Shown here piece after piece: positions 1 to 7,162 of a stretch of DNA of 64,000 bases. The stretch's first letter is position 1. Every line of letters begins with the position of its first letter. The stretch comes from Streptomyces sp. NBC_00193. GTDB lineage: Bacteria > Actinomycetota > Actinomycetes > Streptomycetales > Streptomycetaceae. The stretch covers positions 124,001-188,000 of the forward strand of contig NZ_JAPEMM010000003.1 of the NCBI RefSeq assembly GCF_026342735.1, in the 5' to 3' direction. The notes under the pieces were generated by a model. It did no database searches. It was not told the DNA's origin and saw only the letters and a program-made list of their open reading frames with translations. The position numbers and the translations under genes were made by a program.

Positions 1-674
1 GGACCCACGACCTGTTCGTGGCCCTGTCCTACGCCGCCGCCGCGACCCGCGAGCTGCTCGTGGCCACCGGGATCTGCCTGGTGACGCAGCGGGACCCGAT
101 CGCCACGGCCAAGGCGGTCGCCAGCCTGGACGAGCTCTCCGGCGGCCGGGTGCTGTTCGGGGTGGGCGCCGGCTGGATTCCCGAGGAGATCGAGAACCAC
201 GGCACCGACCCCGCACGCCGCTGGGCCGTACTGGCCGAGCGGGTCAAGGCGATGCGTGAGATCTGGACCCGGGAGGAGGCCGAGTTCCACGGGGAGCACG
301 TGAACTTCAACCCGATCTTCTCCTGGCCCAAGCCCCGTCAGCGTCCGCACCCCCCGGTCCTGGTGGGCGGCGGGGGCCCGAACGTCGAACGCCGCGTACT
401 GGACTTCGGCGACGAGTGGATGCCGCACGCCGGCATGCCGCTGGCCGAACTGTCCGCCCGCATCACCACACTGGGCCAGGCCGCCCTTCACATCGGCCGC
501 TCCGGCACACCGCCGGTCACCGTCTTCGGCGCCGAACCCGACGCCGACGCCCTGCTGTCCCTGCGCGAGATCGGCGTCACGCGGGCGGTGCTCTACGCGC
601 CCCCGTCCGACCCCGACAGCGTGCGGCGCTTCCTGGACCAGGCACAGCCGCTGATCGCCAAGGTCCAGGACTGA
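1..674 (+). CDS. LLM-class flavin (F420-type) oxidoreductase, 5' truncated
   Basis: The frame is already open at the left edge and the true start lies outside the window; about 223 C-terminal residues are visible. The run ATGICLVTQRDP followed by LDELSGGRVLFGVGAGW is the typical core of luciferase-like monooxygenases of the F420-dependent subgroup, which move hydride between F420H2 or FMN and small substrates in the cytoplasm. The C-terminal part (HPPVLVGGGGPNVERR) also fits the family. The gene ends about 100 bp before an SDR gene on the same strand. The substrate cannot be told from sequence. The family call is secure; F420 rather than FMN use is inferred from the subgroup. Confidence 0.88.
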   Translation, partial: THDLFVALSYAAAATRELLVATGICLVTQRDPIATAKAVASLDELSGGRVLFGVGAGWIPEEIENHGTDPARRWAVLAERVKAMREIWTREEAEFHGEHVNFNPIFSWPKPRQRPHPPVLVGGGGPNVERRVLDFGDEWMPHAGMPLAELSARITTLGQAALHIGRSGTPPVTVFGAEPDADALLSLREIGVTRAVLYAPPSDPDSVRRFLDQAQPLIAKVQD

Positions 675-773
675 CTCCCTCTCCCCCAGCTCTCCCCCCC
701 CTTGCTTTCCCCACCCCCGCCGGCCGACCCGGCCGGCACCTCACCTGCGAACTCTTCGCGTATGGAGCACATC

Positions 774-1601
774 ATGAGCAAGATCTGGTTCGTCACCGGT
801 TCCTCCCGCGGCTTCGGCCGGAAGTACGTCGAGGCGGCCCTGTCGCGCGGCGACAAGGTCGTCGCGACGGCCCGCAACACCGAGACCCTCGCGGACCTGG
901 TGGCCGCCCACGGCGACTCCGTCCTCGCACTGAAGCTGGACGTGACCGACAAGGACGCGGTGTTCGCCGCCGTCCAGCAGGCCCAGCAGCACTTCGGCCG
1001 CCTCGACGTCATCGTGAACAACGCCGGCTACGGCCTGTTCGGCGCCGTCGAGGAACTGACCGAGTCGGCCCTGCGCGACCAGCTGGAGACCAACCTCTTC
1101 GGCGCCCTGTGGGTCACCCAGGCCGCCCTGCCCTACCTGCGCGCACAGGGCAGCGGCCACATCGTCCAGATCTCCTCCACCGGCGGCGTCGTCGCCTGGC
1201 CGCTCGTCGGCGGCTACCACGCCTCGAAGTGGGCGCTCGAAGGCCTCAGCGAGGCCCTGGCCCAGGAGGTCGCCGGCCTGGGCATCAAGGTCACCCTCGT
1301 CGAGCCCGGCGCGTACGCGACCGACTGGGGCGGCTCCTCCGCCGTCGGCGTCGACCCGATCGCCGTCTACGACGGGGTGCGCGACGCCCTGGGCGCGTTC
1401 ATGCAGACCCTCGACTTCGGTGACCCGGGCGCTGCCGCCGCCGCACTGCTGAAGGTCGTCGACTCCGACAACCCGCCGCTGCGCGTCTTCTTCGGCACCC
1501 AGGGCAACGAGCTGCTCCCGGCGGCCTACGCCGACCGCCTCAAGGTCTGGGCCGACTGGCAGGACGTGGCCGTCGAGGCCCAGGGCACCAAGGCCGTCTG
1601 A
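774..1601 (+). CDS. Short-chain dehydrogenase/reductase
   Basis: A 275-aa classical SDR. The cofactor motif TGSSRGFG is at residues 8-15, NNAG at 82-85, and the catalytic YHASK at 148-152. The VEPGAYATDW stretch is seen in SDRs annotated as oxidoreductases of unassigned substrate. Two ATGs are possible (762 and 774); 774 was chosen because GGAG lies 6 nt before it and the usual N-terminus MSKIWFVTGSS begins there. The gene is followed by a strong hairpin terminator, so it ends a transcript that may include the upstream oxidoreductase. The substrate is unknown. Confidence 0.9.
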   Translation: MSKIWFVTGSSRGFGRKYVEAALSRGDKVVATARNTETLADLVAAHGDSVLALKLDVTDKDAVFAAVQQAQQHFGRLDVIVNNAGYGLFGAVEELTESALRDQLETNLFGALWVTQAALPYLRAQGSGHIVQISSTGGVVAWPLVGGYHASKWALEGLSEALAQEVAGLGIKVTLVEPGAYATDWGGSSAVGVDPIAVYDGVRDALGAFMQTLDFGDPGAAAAALLKVVDSDNPPLRVFFGTQGNELLPAAYADRLKVWADWQDVAVEAQGTKAV

Positions 1602-1633
1602 TGAGTGCAGCCGCCTGACCGAAGGGCGCCACC

Positions 1634-1687
1634 CGCCGCGGGGGCTGTGTCACGCCGGATCTCCGGTACGACGCAGCCCCCGCGGCG
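1634..1687 (+). terminator. Hairpin terminator after the SDR gene
   Basis: Perfect 14-bp inverted repeat: CGCCGCGGGGGCTG at 1634-1647 pairs with 1674-1687, with a 26-nt loop. There is no T tract, as is usual for Streptomyces terminators. A partial echo of the right arm (GGCGGGGGCTGTGTC) follows at about 1692. Confidence 0.75.
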
Positions 1688-1724
1688 CGTTGGCGGGGGC
1701 TGTGTCGTACCGGGGGCGACCGTG

Positions 1725-1769
1725 CTAGGGTCCAACTAAGTCAGTCAACTAACTAACTCACTTACGGAG
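1725..1769 (+). promoter_or_regulatory. Promoter with inverted-repeat operator ahead of the NmrA-like gene
   Basis: TAAGTCAGT (1737-1745) and ACTCACTTA (1756-1764) form an inverted repeat with 8 of 9 matches. It lies directly upstream of the GGAG ribosome site (1766-1769), and a -10-like TAGGGT sits at 1725. AT-rich AACTAA repeats of this kind often bind HxlR- or TetR-type repressors next to NmrA reductases (inference), but no such regulator gene is adjacent. Confidence 0.5.
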
Positions 1770-1774
1770 TCGCA

Positions 1775-2620
1775 ATGATCGTGGTGACCGGCGCAACCGG
1801 CAACATCGGACGGACCTTGGTTCCCCTGCTGGCCGAGGCGGGCGAAGACGTCGTGGCCGTCTCGCGGCGGCCCGAGTTCGAAGGGCTCCCGGCCGGGGTC
1901 CGCCACGCCCGGGCCGACATGGGGAGCAGTGCGAGCATGCGGCCCGTCCTCGACGGCGCCGACGCCTTCTTCCTCCTGCTGGGCGGTGAGCTCAACGGCC
2001 ACGGCGAAAGCCCGGATGCCCTGATCGACGCCGCCCTGGACGGTGGGGTCAAGCGGATCGTCCTGGTGTCCTCCCAGATCAACTCCACCCGCCCCGAGGC
2101 GCTCTCCCACGCCCGGCTGCGTGAGTTCGAGGCCGCCGTGCGTGCGTCCGGAGCGGACTTCACGATCCTGCGCCCGGGCGGCTTCGCCTCCAACGCCTTC
2201 GCCTGGGCCGAGTCGGTGCGCACCGGGCGCACGGCCTTCGCTCCGTTCGGCGACGTGGCCCTGCCGGTCGTCGACCCGGCCGACATCGCCGCGGTCGCCG
2301 CAGCGGCATTGCACGAGGACGGGCACGCGGGCCGTACGTACGAGCTGACCGGACCCGAGGCCATCAGCCCGCGCCGGCAGGCCGCAGCGATCTCCCGGGC
2401 CCTGGGCGAGGAAGTCGCCTTCGTGGAACTGTCCCGCGAGGGGGCCCGCGGCCACATGGCGCAGTTCATGCCCGAAGCGGTCATCGACGGCACCCTGGAC
2501 ATCCTCGGCGTCCCGCTGCCGGCCGAGCAGACGGTCAGCCCCGATGTGGAGAACGTCCTCGGCCGGCCGGCCGGGTCCTTCGACGAGTGGGTCGCGCGCA
2601 ATCTGCCGGCCTTCCGGTAG
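1775..2620 (+). CDS. NmrA-like NAD(P)H-binding oxidoreductase
   Basis: A 281-aa atypical SDR. The N-terminal TGATGNIGRTLVPLL is a GxxGxxG dinucleotide-binding loop, and the protein lacks the usual YxxxK pair, as in the NmrA/HSCARG and QOR2-like group, which act as redox sensors or quinone reductases. The ATG follows GGAG at 5 nt. It is transcribed alone behind an operator-like repeat. A paralogue of similar length, with the same opening TGATGNxGR and a matching VYELTGPE-type segment, lies at 29409-30242. The substrate is unknown. Confidence 0.85.
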   Translation: MIVVTGATGNIGRTLVPLLAEAGEDVVAVSRRPEFEGLPAGVRHARADMGSSASMRPVLDGADAFFLLLGGELNGHGESPDALIDAALDGGVKRIVLVSSQINSTRPEALSHARLREFEAAVRASGADFTILRPGGFASNAFAWAESVRTGRTAFAPFGDVALPVVDPADIAAVAAAALHEDGHAGRTYELTGPEAISPRRQAAAISRALGEEVAFVELSREGARGHMAQFMPEAVIDGTLDILGVPLPAEQTVSPDVENVLGRPAGSFDEWVARNLPAFR

Positions 2621-2631
2621 AAGCCACCGGC

Positions 2632-2823
2632 CTAGGCATGCGGGATGTCTCCTGGCCGGGGCGCGGGGCGCGGGGCATGGGTGTGGTCCCCTCCGAAGAG
2701 CCGGGACAGCAGGGCGGCCTCGGCGCCCTGGCGCAGTCCGGCGCGCCGGTGTTCGACCGTCCGCGCGGGGTGAGGTGCCTGGTGCACGGGATCGAGCGCG
2801 GTCCACGGGGCGTGGGCGGTCAT
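2632..2823 (-). CDS. Small His/Ala/Arg-rich protein, unknown
   Basis: A 63-aa ORF that I do not recognise. It is worth listing because its ATG is preceded by a near-ideal ribosome site, AAGGAGGA, 5 to 6 nt upstream, much stronger than chance in this GC-rich DNA. It lies just downstream of the terminator of the ketosynthase gene on the same strand. Composition is biased (His, Ala, Pro, Arg), there is no membrane segment, and the two cysteine-type metal motifs one might hope for are absent. It may be a small regulatory or leader peptide, or a spurious frame. Confidence 0.35.
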   Translation of the reverse strand: MTAHAPWTALDPVHQAPHPARTVEHRRAGLRQGAEAALLSRLFGGDHTHAPRPAPRPGDIPHA

Positions 2824-2856
2824 CGGGTCCTCCTTGAACGGGGGGGGGGTTGAGCC

Positions 2857-2897
2857 GCGCGGGCAACGGCCCCGGGGTCCGGGGCCGTTGCCCGCGC
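2857..2897 (-). terminator. Terminator of the ketosynthase III gene
   Basis: Perfect 19-bp stem: arms 2857-2875 and 2879-2897 with a 3-nt loop, 22 bp beyond the minus-strand stop at 2920. Confidence 0.85.
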
Positions 2898-2919
2898 GCG
2901 TGTACCGGTCGGCCGTGGG

Positions 2920-3969
2920 TCAGCCGAGCGGGCTCGCCTCGAACTGCTGCTCCAGGCGGTCGGGCTGGGCGTAGCGGGTCGGCGCCCAGCGCATGAGGGC
3001 GGATCCGACGGTCATGCCTCCGCCGAAGCCGGCGAGCAGCACCACGTCCCCGTCGGCCAGCGCACCGCCCCGGTGGACGTGGTCGAGGGTGACCGGGACC
3101 GAGGCCGAACCGGTGTTGGCGTACCGGTCGAGCGCCAGGTGCAGGGTGGCGTTGCGCAGACCCAGGTCCGGCCAGACGTCGGCGAGCATCACGCCGTTGG
3201 CCTGGTGCGGGACGAAGTGCGCGACCTCGTTCGGGTGCACGTCGGCCTTGTCCAACAGGTCGCGCAGGGCGCCGGGGAGGTTCTCCTGGACGAAGTCGCG
3301 GACGCCGCGGCCGTCCATCCGGAAGAAGTGCCCGCCGTCCTCCAGGGTGCGCGCGCTCGCGGGCATCCTGCTGCCCCCGGCCGGGACGCTGATCAGCCGG
3401 TACTGGTCGCCCCGGGTGATGAGGCTGGTCTCGAACACCCCGCGGCCCTCGGGGACGGGGCCGAGCACGACGGCGCCCGCCCCGTCACCGAACAGGATCG
3501 CGGTCTTGCGGTCGGAGTAGTCCAGGATCCGCGAGTAGATGTCCGCGCCGATGACCAGCGCGTACTTGCCGTCGGCGGTGGCGCCCCTGAGCATGCGCTC
3601 CGCGACGGTCATGGCGTACACGAAGCCGCTGCACACGGCGTTCACGTCGAACGCGGCGGCGTTCACCGCCCCGATCAGGTGCTGCACGATGCTCGCCGTG
3701 GCCGGCTGCGGGTGGTCCGGCGTCGAGGTCGCCACCACGATGTACGCCACTTCCTCGGGGCGTATTCCGGTCTGCTCCAGGGCCCGGCGGGCCGCACGGG
3801 CCGCCAGGTCGGACGTGGCGTCGCGGTCGTCGGCCCTGCGCCGTTCCCGGATGCCGGTCTTGCGCACGATCCATTCGTCGGTGACTCCGGTGCTGCGCGC
3901 GATCTCCTCGTTCGTGACCACGTGGTCGGGCAGGTACGAGCCGGTTCCCAGGATTCCGATGGGGTTCAT
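2920..3969 (-). CDS. Beta-ketoacyl-ACP synthase III (FabH-like)
   Basis: A 349-aa thiolase-fold condensing enzyme. The FabH triad is intact: Cys113 in AVCSGF, His255 in VPHQAN and Asn285 in YANTGS. FabH enzymes join an acyl-CoA to malonyl-ACP; stand-alone relatives in secondary metabolism also act as acyltransferases or make beta-keto acyl starters. There is no adjacent acyl carrier protein or other fatty-acid gene, so it is not the housekeeping fabH. It lies next to the HAD/AfsA pair on the same strand. A role in making the beta-ketoacyl chain used by AfsA would make sense, since AfsA condenses a beta-ketoacyl thioester with dihydroxyacetone phosphate; that is inference. Confidence 0.9.
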   Translation of the reverse strand: MNPIGILGTGSYLPDHVVTNEEIARSTGVTDEWIVRKTGIRERRRADDRDATSDLAARAARRALEQTGIRPEEVAYIVVATSTPDHPQPATASIVQHLIGAVNAAAFDVNAVCSGFVYAMTVAERMLRGATADGKYALVIGADIYSRILDYSDRKTAILFGDGAGAVVLGPVPEGRGVFETSLITRGDQYRLISVPAGGSRMPASARTLEDGGHFFRMDGRGVRDFVQENLPGALRDLLDKADVHPNEVAHFVPHQANGVMLADVWPDLGLRNATLHLALDRYANTGSASVPVTLDHVHRGGALADGDVVLLAGFGGGMTVGSALMRWAPTRYAQPDRLEQQFEASPLG

Positions 3970-4047
3970 AGTGCCTCCAGTTCTGCGTCGGTCCGCCCGG
4001 TGCGGTGCGACGCTGTGCTCTGTCCGGTGTCGCCAGACCGCTCGGCC

Positions 4048-4737
4048 CTAGATCGCCGTCGCCGTCTGCTGCGTCACCAGCCGCTGCCAGCCGGCCCGGT
4101 CGGCGTGTGCGACCAGTTCCGGGTCCTGGCCCACCGCGACCGGGTGGCCGACCGCTTCCAGCAGCGCCAGATCGGTGATGTGGTCGCCGTAGGCGGTGCA
4201 GTGGGCCGGGTCCGCGCCCCGGAGCGCGGCCGTGACGCGGGCGACCCGGCCCTTGGCCGGGCCGATCATGGGGAACAGCACCTCGCCGGTGAGCCGGCCC
4301 CGGCGTTGCAGCGGCCGGGTGCCGAAGGCGGCGGTGGCGCCGACGTGCGTGGCGACCGGGTCGAGGCAGGCGAAGAAGGAGCCGGAGACCAGCACCAGTT
4401 CGTCACCCGCCGCGCGGTGCCCGGCCAGCGCCCGTTCGACCTCGGGGATGAACAGGCCGCTCCCCTGCCGCTGCTGCTCCTCCTGCTCGTACGCGAACCA
4501 GCGCAGGCCCGCCGCCGTCAGCGTCAGGACCTCCTCGCCCGCGTACAGCCGGTAGTAGCCCCGGTTGATCTCGGAACGCGGCGCCCCCCGCCGGGCCGCG
4601 GTGCGGAGCTCGCCGACCAGCCTGTCGTAGGTGCCCTCCGGCTCACCGCGCTCGCGCAGGTGGAACCGCAGGAACCGGAACATGCTCTTGACGCTGATCA
4701 GCGTCTCGTCGACGTCGGCGAACGCGAGGGTGCTCAC
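4048..4737 (-). CDS. HAD-IB family phosphatase, coupled to AfsA gene
   Basis: A 229-aa haloacid-dehalogenase hydrolase of the SerB-like IB branch. Motif I is DVDETL with Asp8 and Asp10, motif II the Ser in LVSGSFF, motif III the Lys of GPAKGR, and motif IV GDHITD. The GTG at 4735-4737 overlaps the TGA of the AfsA-like gene by 4 bp (GTGA), so the two are translated together. AfsA makes a phosphorylated butenolide, and the phosphate must be removed before or after reduction; a coupled phosphatase is a natural candidate for that step (inference). The substrate could also be another phosphorylated intermediate. Confidence 0.87.
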   Translation of the reverse strand: MSTLAFADVDETLISVKSMFRFLRFHLRERGEPEGTYDRLVGELRTAARRGAPRSEINRGYYRLYAGEEVLTLTAAGLRWFAYEQEEQQRQGSGLFIPEVERALAGHRAAGDELVLVSGSFFACLDPVATHVGATAAFGTRPLQRRGRLTGEVLFPMIGPAKGRVARVTAALRGADPAHCTAYGDHITDLALLEAVGHPVAVGQDPELVAHADRAGWQRLVTQQTATAI

Positions 4738-5804
4738 TGGGCCGCGACCCGGGTCAGCAGGAAGGTGAAGACGCACAGGCTCTGGCCCTTCTGCGTGGCC
4801 TCGACGCGCACCGGGAGCTGCTCGGCGCCGTCGTCGGGGAGCTCCAGCAGGCCGCCCTGGGTGTAGGCGACGCCCGGTCCGGTGCGGGGGCGGGGGCCGA
4901 TCTCGGCCGTCAGGACCGTGTCGTCCTCCAGCTCGCCGAACCGGGTGAAGCGCACGTCGATGTCGGTGGCGAGGGTCTTCGCGGTGGACATGCCCCGCAG
5001 TTCGAGCGCGGCGAACAGGGCCAGCTGGCGGGCGCCTTCGGCGATCACCATGCCGGGCAGGTGGTCCTGCGGGTGGTCGAACAGGCTCGCGTGCCGGACC
5101 GGTACGCGCAGCAGCGCCGAGGCGCTGTCGTGCGTGAGGGCGGGCTCGACCAGGACCACGTTGTCGAGGCTGGCCCGGCCGACCAGGTGCGGCGGGATCG
5201 GGGTGCCCGGCGTGGAGTGGGGGTAGGTGGCCGACGAGGGCAGGGCGTATCCGTCCCGGTTGTTCAGCCGCAGGGTCAGGTAGCCGGTGGGGCTCTTGAA
5301 GCGCAGGCCGAGCGTCGCCGTGCCGATGGCGGAGCCGTCGACGGAGAGGTCGAACTCGTAGTCCAGGCCGGTGACCCGGCCCTCGCGCTCCTTGCGGGCG
5401 ACGATCTTGACGTGCAGGGCCAGGGCGCCCGGCGAGGAGCCGACGGTGACCTGCTGCGGGTGCGACAGGTGCAGGGACATGTGGGTGAGGATGAACTTGT
5501 GGTCCATGGCCACGCCGAAGAAGCGGTGCGCCCCGGCCAGGCCCGCCTGCCGGCAGGCCTCCAGGATCAGCAGCGGGTCGTGGGCCAGGGGGCGCAGCAG
5601 GTGGTCTCCGTAGTAGGCGTGCGAGCGCGGCAGCTGGGCTCCGGCGGCGTAGCTCGCCTCGTCGACCGGCTGCAGGTCGGTGAGGAAGACCTCGTTCAGC
5701 GCGTCGCGGTGCACCAGGAGGCGGTTCACGGTGCGGCTGTATTCGAGGGTGGGCCAGGCGGGGGGCGCGGGCTGCGCTTCGGGCCTGGCGGGTGCGGTGG
5801 TCAT
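4734..5804 (-). CDS. AfsA-type butenolide phosphate synthase (first copy)
   Basis: A 356-aa protein with the tandem hot-dog layout of AfsA. The first repeat includes the HAYYGDHLLRPLAHDP region, the second DHPQDHLPGMVIAEGARQL. AfsA condenses a beta-ketoacyl thioester with dihydroxyacetone phosphate, starting A-factor/gamma-butyrolactone or butenolide signals. The start MTTAPARPEAQ at 5804 was chosen over a longer frame because it fits the family N-terminus and follows GGAACG. The protein is longer than AfsA (about 300 aa) by its proline-rich N-terminus and linker. It is coupled to a HAD phosphatase, with a ketosynthase III downstream. A second AfsA-like gene is at 52000-52944. Confidence 0.88.
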   Translation of the reverse strand: MTTAPARPEAQPAPPAWPTLEYSRTVNRLLVHRDALNEVFLTDLQPVDEASYAAGAQLPRSHAYYGDHLLRPLAHDPLLILEACRQAGLAGAHRFFGVAMDHKFILTHMSLHLSHPQQVTVGSSPGALALHVKIVARKEREGRVTGLDYEFDLSVDGSAIGTATLGLRFKSPTGYLTLRLNNRDGYALPSSATYPHSTPGTPIPPHLVGRASLDNVVLVEPALTHDSASALLRVPVRHASLFDHPQDHLPGMVIAEGARQLALFAALELRGMSTAKTLATDIDVRFTRFGELEDDTVLTAEIGPRPRTGPGVAYTQGGLLELPDDGAEQLPVRVEATQKGQSLCVFTFLLTRVAAQ

Positions 5805-5878
5805 GGAGGACGTTCCGTTTCTGTCGGTGGTGGCGGTGGCGTCCGGCGTCTGCGGGCGGCTCGGGCGGGGACGCGCAG

Positions 5879-5905
5879 AGGGCCGACCCCTTGGGGATCG
5901 GCCCT
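5879..5905 (-). terminator. Hairpin between aldo/keto reductase and AfsA genes
   Basis: AGGGCCGACCCC (5879-5890) faces GGGGATCGGCCCT (5893-5905) across a 2-nt loop, with one unpaired base. It is just past the aldo/keto reductase stop on the minus strand, so the AfsA/HAD pair probably has its own promoter in 5805-5878. Confidence 0.7.
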
Positions 5906-5938
5906 CCATGTGCACGTCCGGCTCGTCCCGTCAGCGGG

Positions 5939-7006
5939 TCACGCGGGGTAGACGTCGCCCGGCAGCTTGCGGTCGGCGCCGACCGTGCCGATGTGCCAGT
6001 ACGGGTAGGGGGCGGTGGTCTCGCTGACCTTGTCCAGGCGCTCCACCTCGTCGGAGGTCAGCTCCCACTCCATGGCCGCGAGGTTGTCCGCCAGCTGGTG
6101 CGGCTTGGTGGCGCCGATGACGGCGGAGGTGATGCCCGGCTTGGCCAGCACCCAGTTGATCGCCACCTGGGCGACGGTGGCGCCGCGCTCGTCGGCGATG
6201 GCGGCCATCTCGTCGACGATGTCGTAGGCCTGGTTCTCGTCGGTCAGCGGCGCCGACTCCGCCGGGGTGCGCTCGGCCAGGCGGCTGCCCTCGGGGCGGC
6301 CCTCACCGCGGCGGTACTTGCCGGTGAGGAACCCGCCGGCGAGCGGGGACCAGGCCGTGATGCCGACCTTCTGGTCGACGGCGAGCGGGATGATCTCGCG
6401 CTCCAGGTCACGGGCGGCGATGTTGTAGTAGCCCTGGTAGACGATGAACTTGCTGAGGTTGCGGCGGTCGGACACCGACAGCGCCTTCATCAGCTGCCAG
6501 CCGGCGTAGTTGGACACGCCGATGTAGCGGATCTTGCCCGAGCTCACCAGGTCGTCGAGGACCCGCAGGGTCTCGTCCAGCGAGGTGCGCGGGTCGAATC
6601 CGTGCATGTGGTAGATGTCGATGTAGTCGGTGTTGAGGCGGCGCAGGCTGCCCTCGACCGCGGCGGTCAGGTGGTGGCGGGTGGCACCGATGTCGTTCGG
6701 GTCGTCGGTGATGCGCCAGCGTCCCTTGGTGCCGATGATCACGCGGTCCCGGACCTTGGCCAGGGTCTTGCCGAAGAACTCCTCGCCCATGCCGTTCTTG
6801 TAGACGTCGGCGGTGTCGAAGAAGTTGATGCCCGCGTCGAGCGCCTGGTCCATCATCTTCAGGACGTTCTGGTCCTCGACCGTGCCGAACTCGGACCAGT
6901 TGCGGTCCTCGGCGCCGAGGAAGGACGCGCCGCCGCCGAAGGTCATGGCGCCGAAGCACAGTTCCGAGACGGCCAGGCCGGTGTCGCCGAGGTAGCGGTA
7001 ACGCAT
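5939..7006 (-). CDS. Aldo/keto reductase
   Basis: A 355-aa TIM-barrel NADPH-dependent reductase of the AKR superfamily. It opens MRYRYLGDTGLAVSELCFGAMTFG and carries the catalytic set Asp and Tyr in DTADVYKNG, Lys in IGTKGRW and His in YHMHGFDP. The C-terminal IGATKPHQLADN is the cofactor-binding end. The ATG at 7006 was preferred to one at 7033 because the conserved N-terminus starts there. It is flanked by terminators, so it is probably monocistronic. In signalling clusters AKRs can reduce the butenolide ring or a side-chain ketone; here the assignment is only positional. Confidence 0.88.
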   Translation of the reverse strand: MRYRYLGDTGLAVSELCFGAMTFGGGASFLGAEDRNWSEFGTVEDQNVLKMMDQALDAGINFFDTADVYKNGMGEEFFGKTLAKVRDRVIIGTKGRWRITDDPNDIGATRHHLTAAVEGSLRRLNTDYIDIYHMHGFDPRTSLDETLRVLDDLVSSGKIRYIGVSNYAGWQLMKALSVSDRRNLSKFIVYQGYYNIAARDLEREIIPLAVDQKVGITAWSPLAGGFLTGKYRRGEGRPEGSRLAERTPAESAPLTDENQAYDIVDEMAAIADERGATVAQVAINWVLAKPGITSAVIGATKPHQLADNLAAMEWELTSDEVERLDKVSETTAPYPYWHIGTVGADRKLPGDVYPA

Positions 7007-7088
7007 GATGTCTGCTTTCTCTTGTCGGTTCACGGTGGGTGGCGCGCGCCGCTCGGGGCGGCGCGCGGCGTTCGTGAGACGGAAGGGG

Positions 7089-7139
7089 GGGAGTGCCCGG
7101 CGGCTTCAGCGGGGGAACTGCGCGGCACGGGGCACTCCC
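7089..7139 (-). terminator. Terminator after the MFS exporter gene
   Basis: GGGAGTGCCC (7089-7098) pairs perfectly with GGGCACTCCC (7130-7139); the loop contains a second weak stem. It lies 24 bp past the minus-strand stop at 7163. Confidence 0.65.
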
Positions 7140-7162
7140 GGTAGGGAGCGACGCCTGCGGGC

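Noticed and set aside
416..1423. Long plus-strand frame of 335 codons across the LLM and SDR genes
   Set aside because: Arg/Pro-rich composition typical of a shifted frame in GC-rich DNA; it runs across two real genes with clear motifs.
3073..4866. 597-codon plus-strand frame opposite ketosynthase and HAD genes
   Set aside because: Antisense shadow (Val/Gly/Asp/Arg-rich) with no domain pattern; the minus-strand genes have full catalytic motifs.
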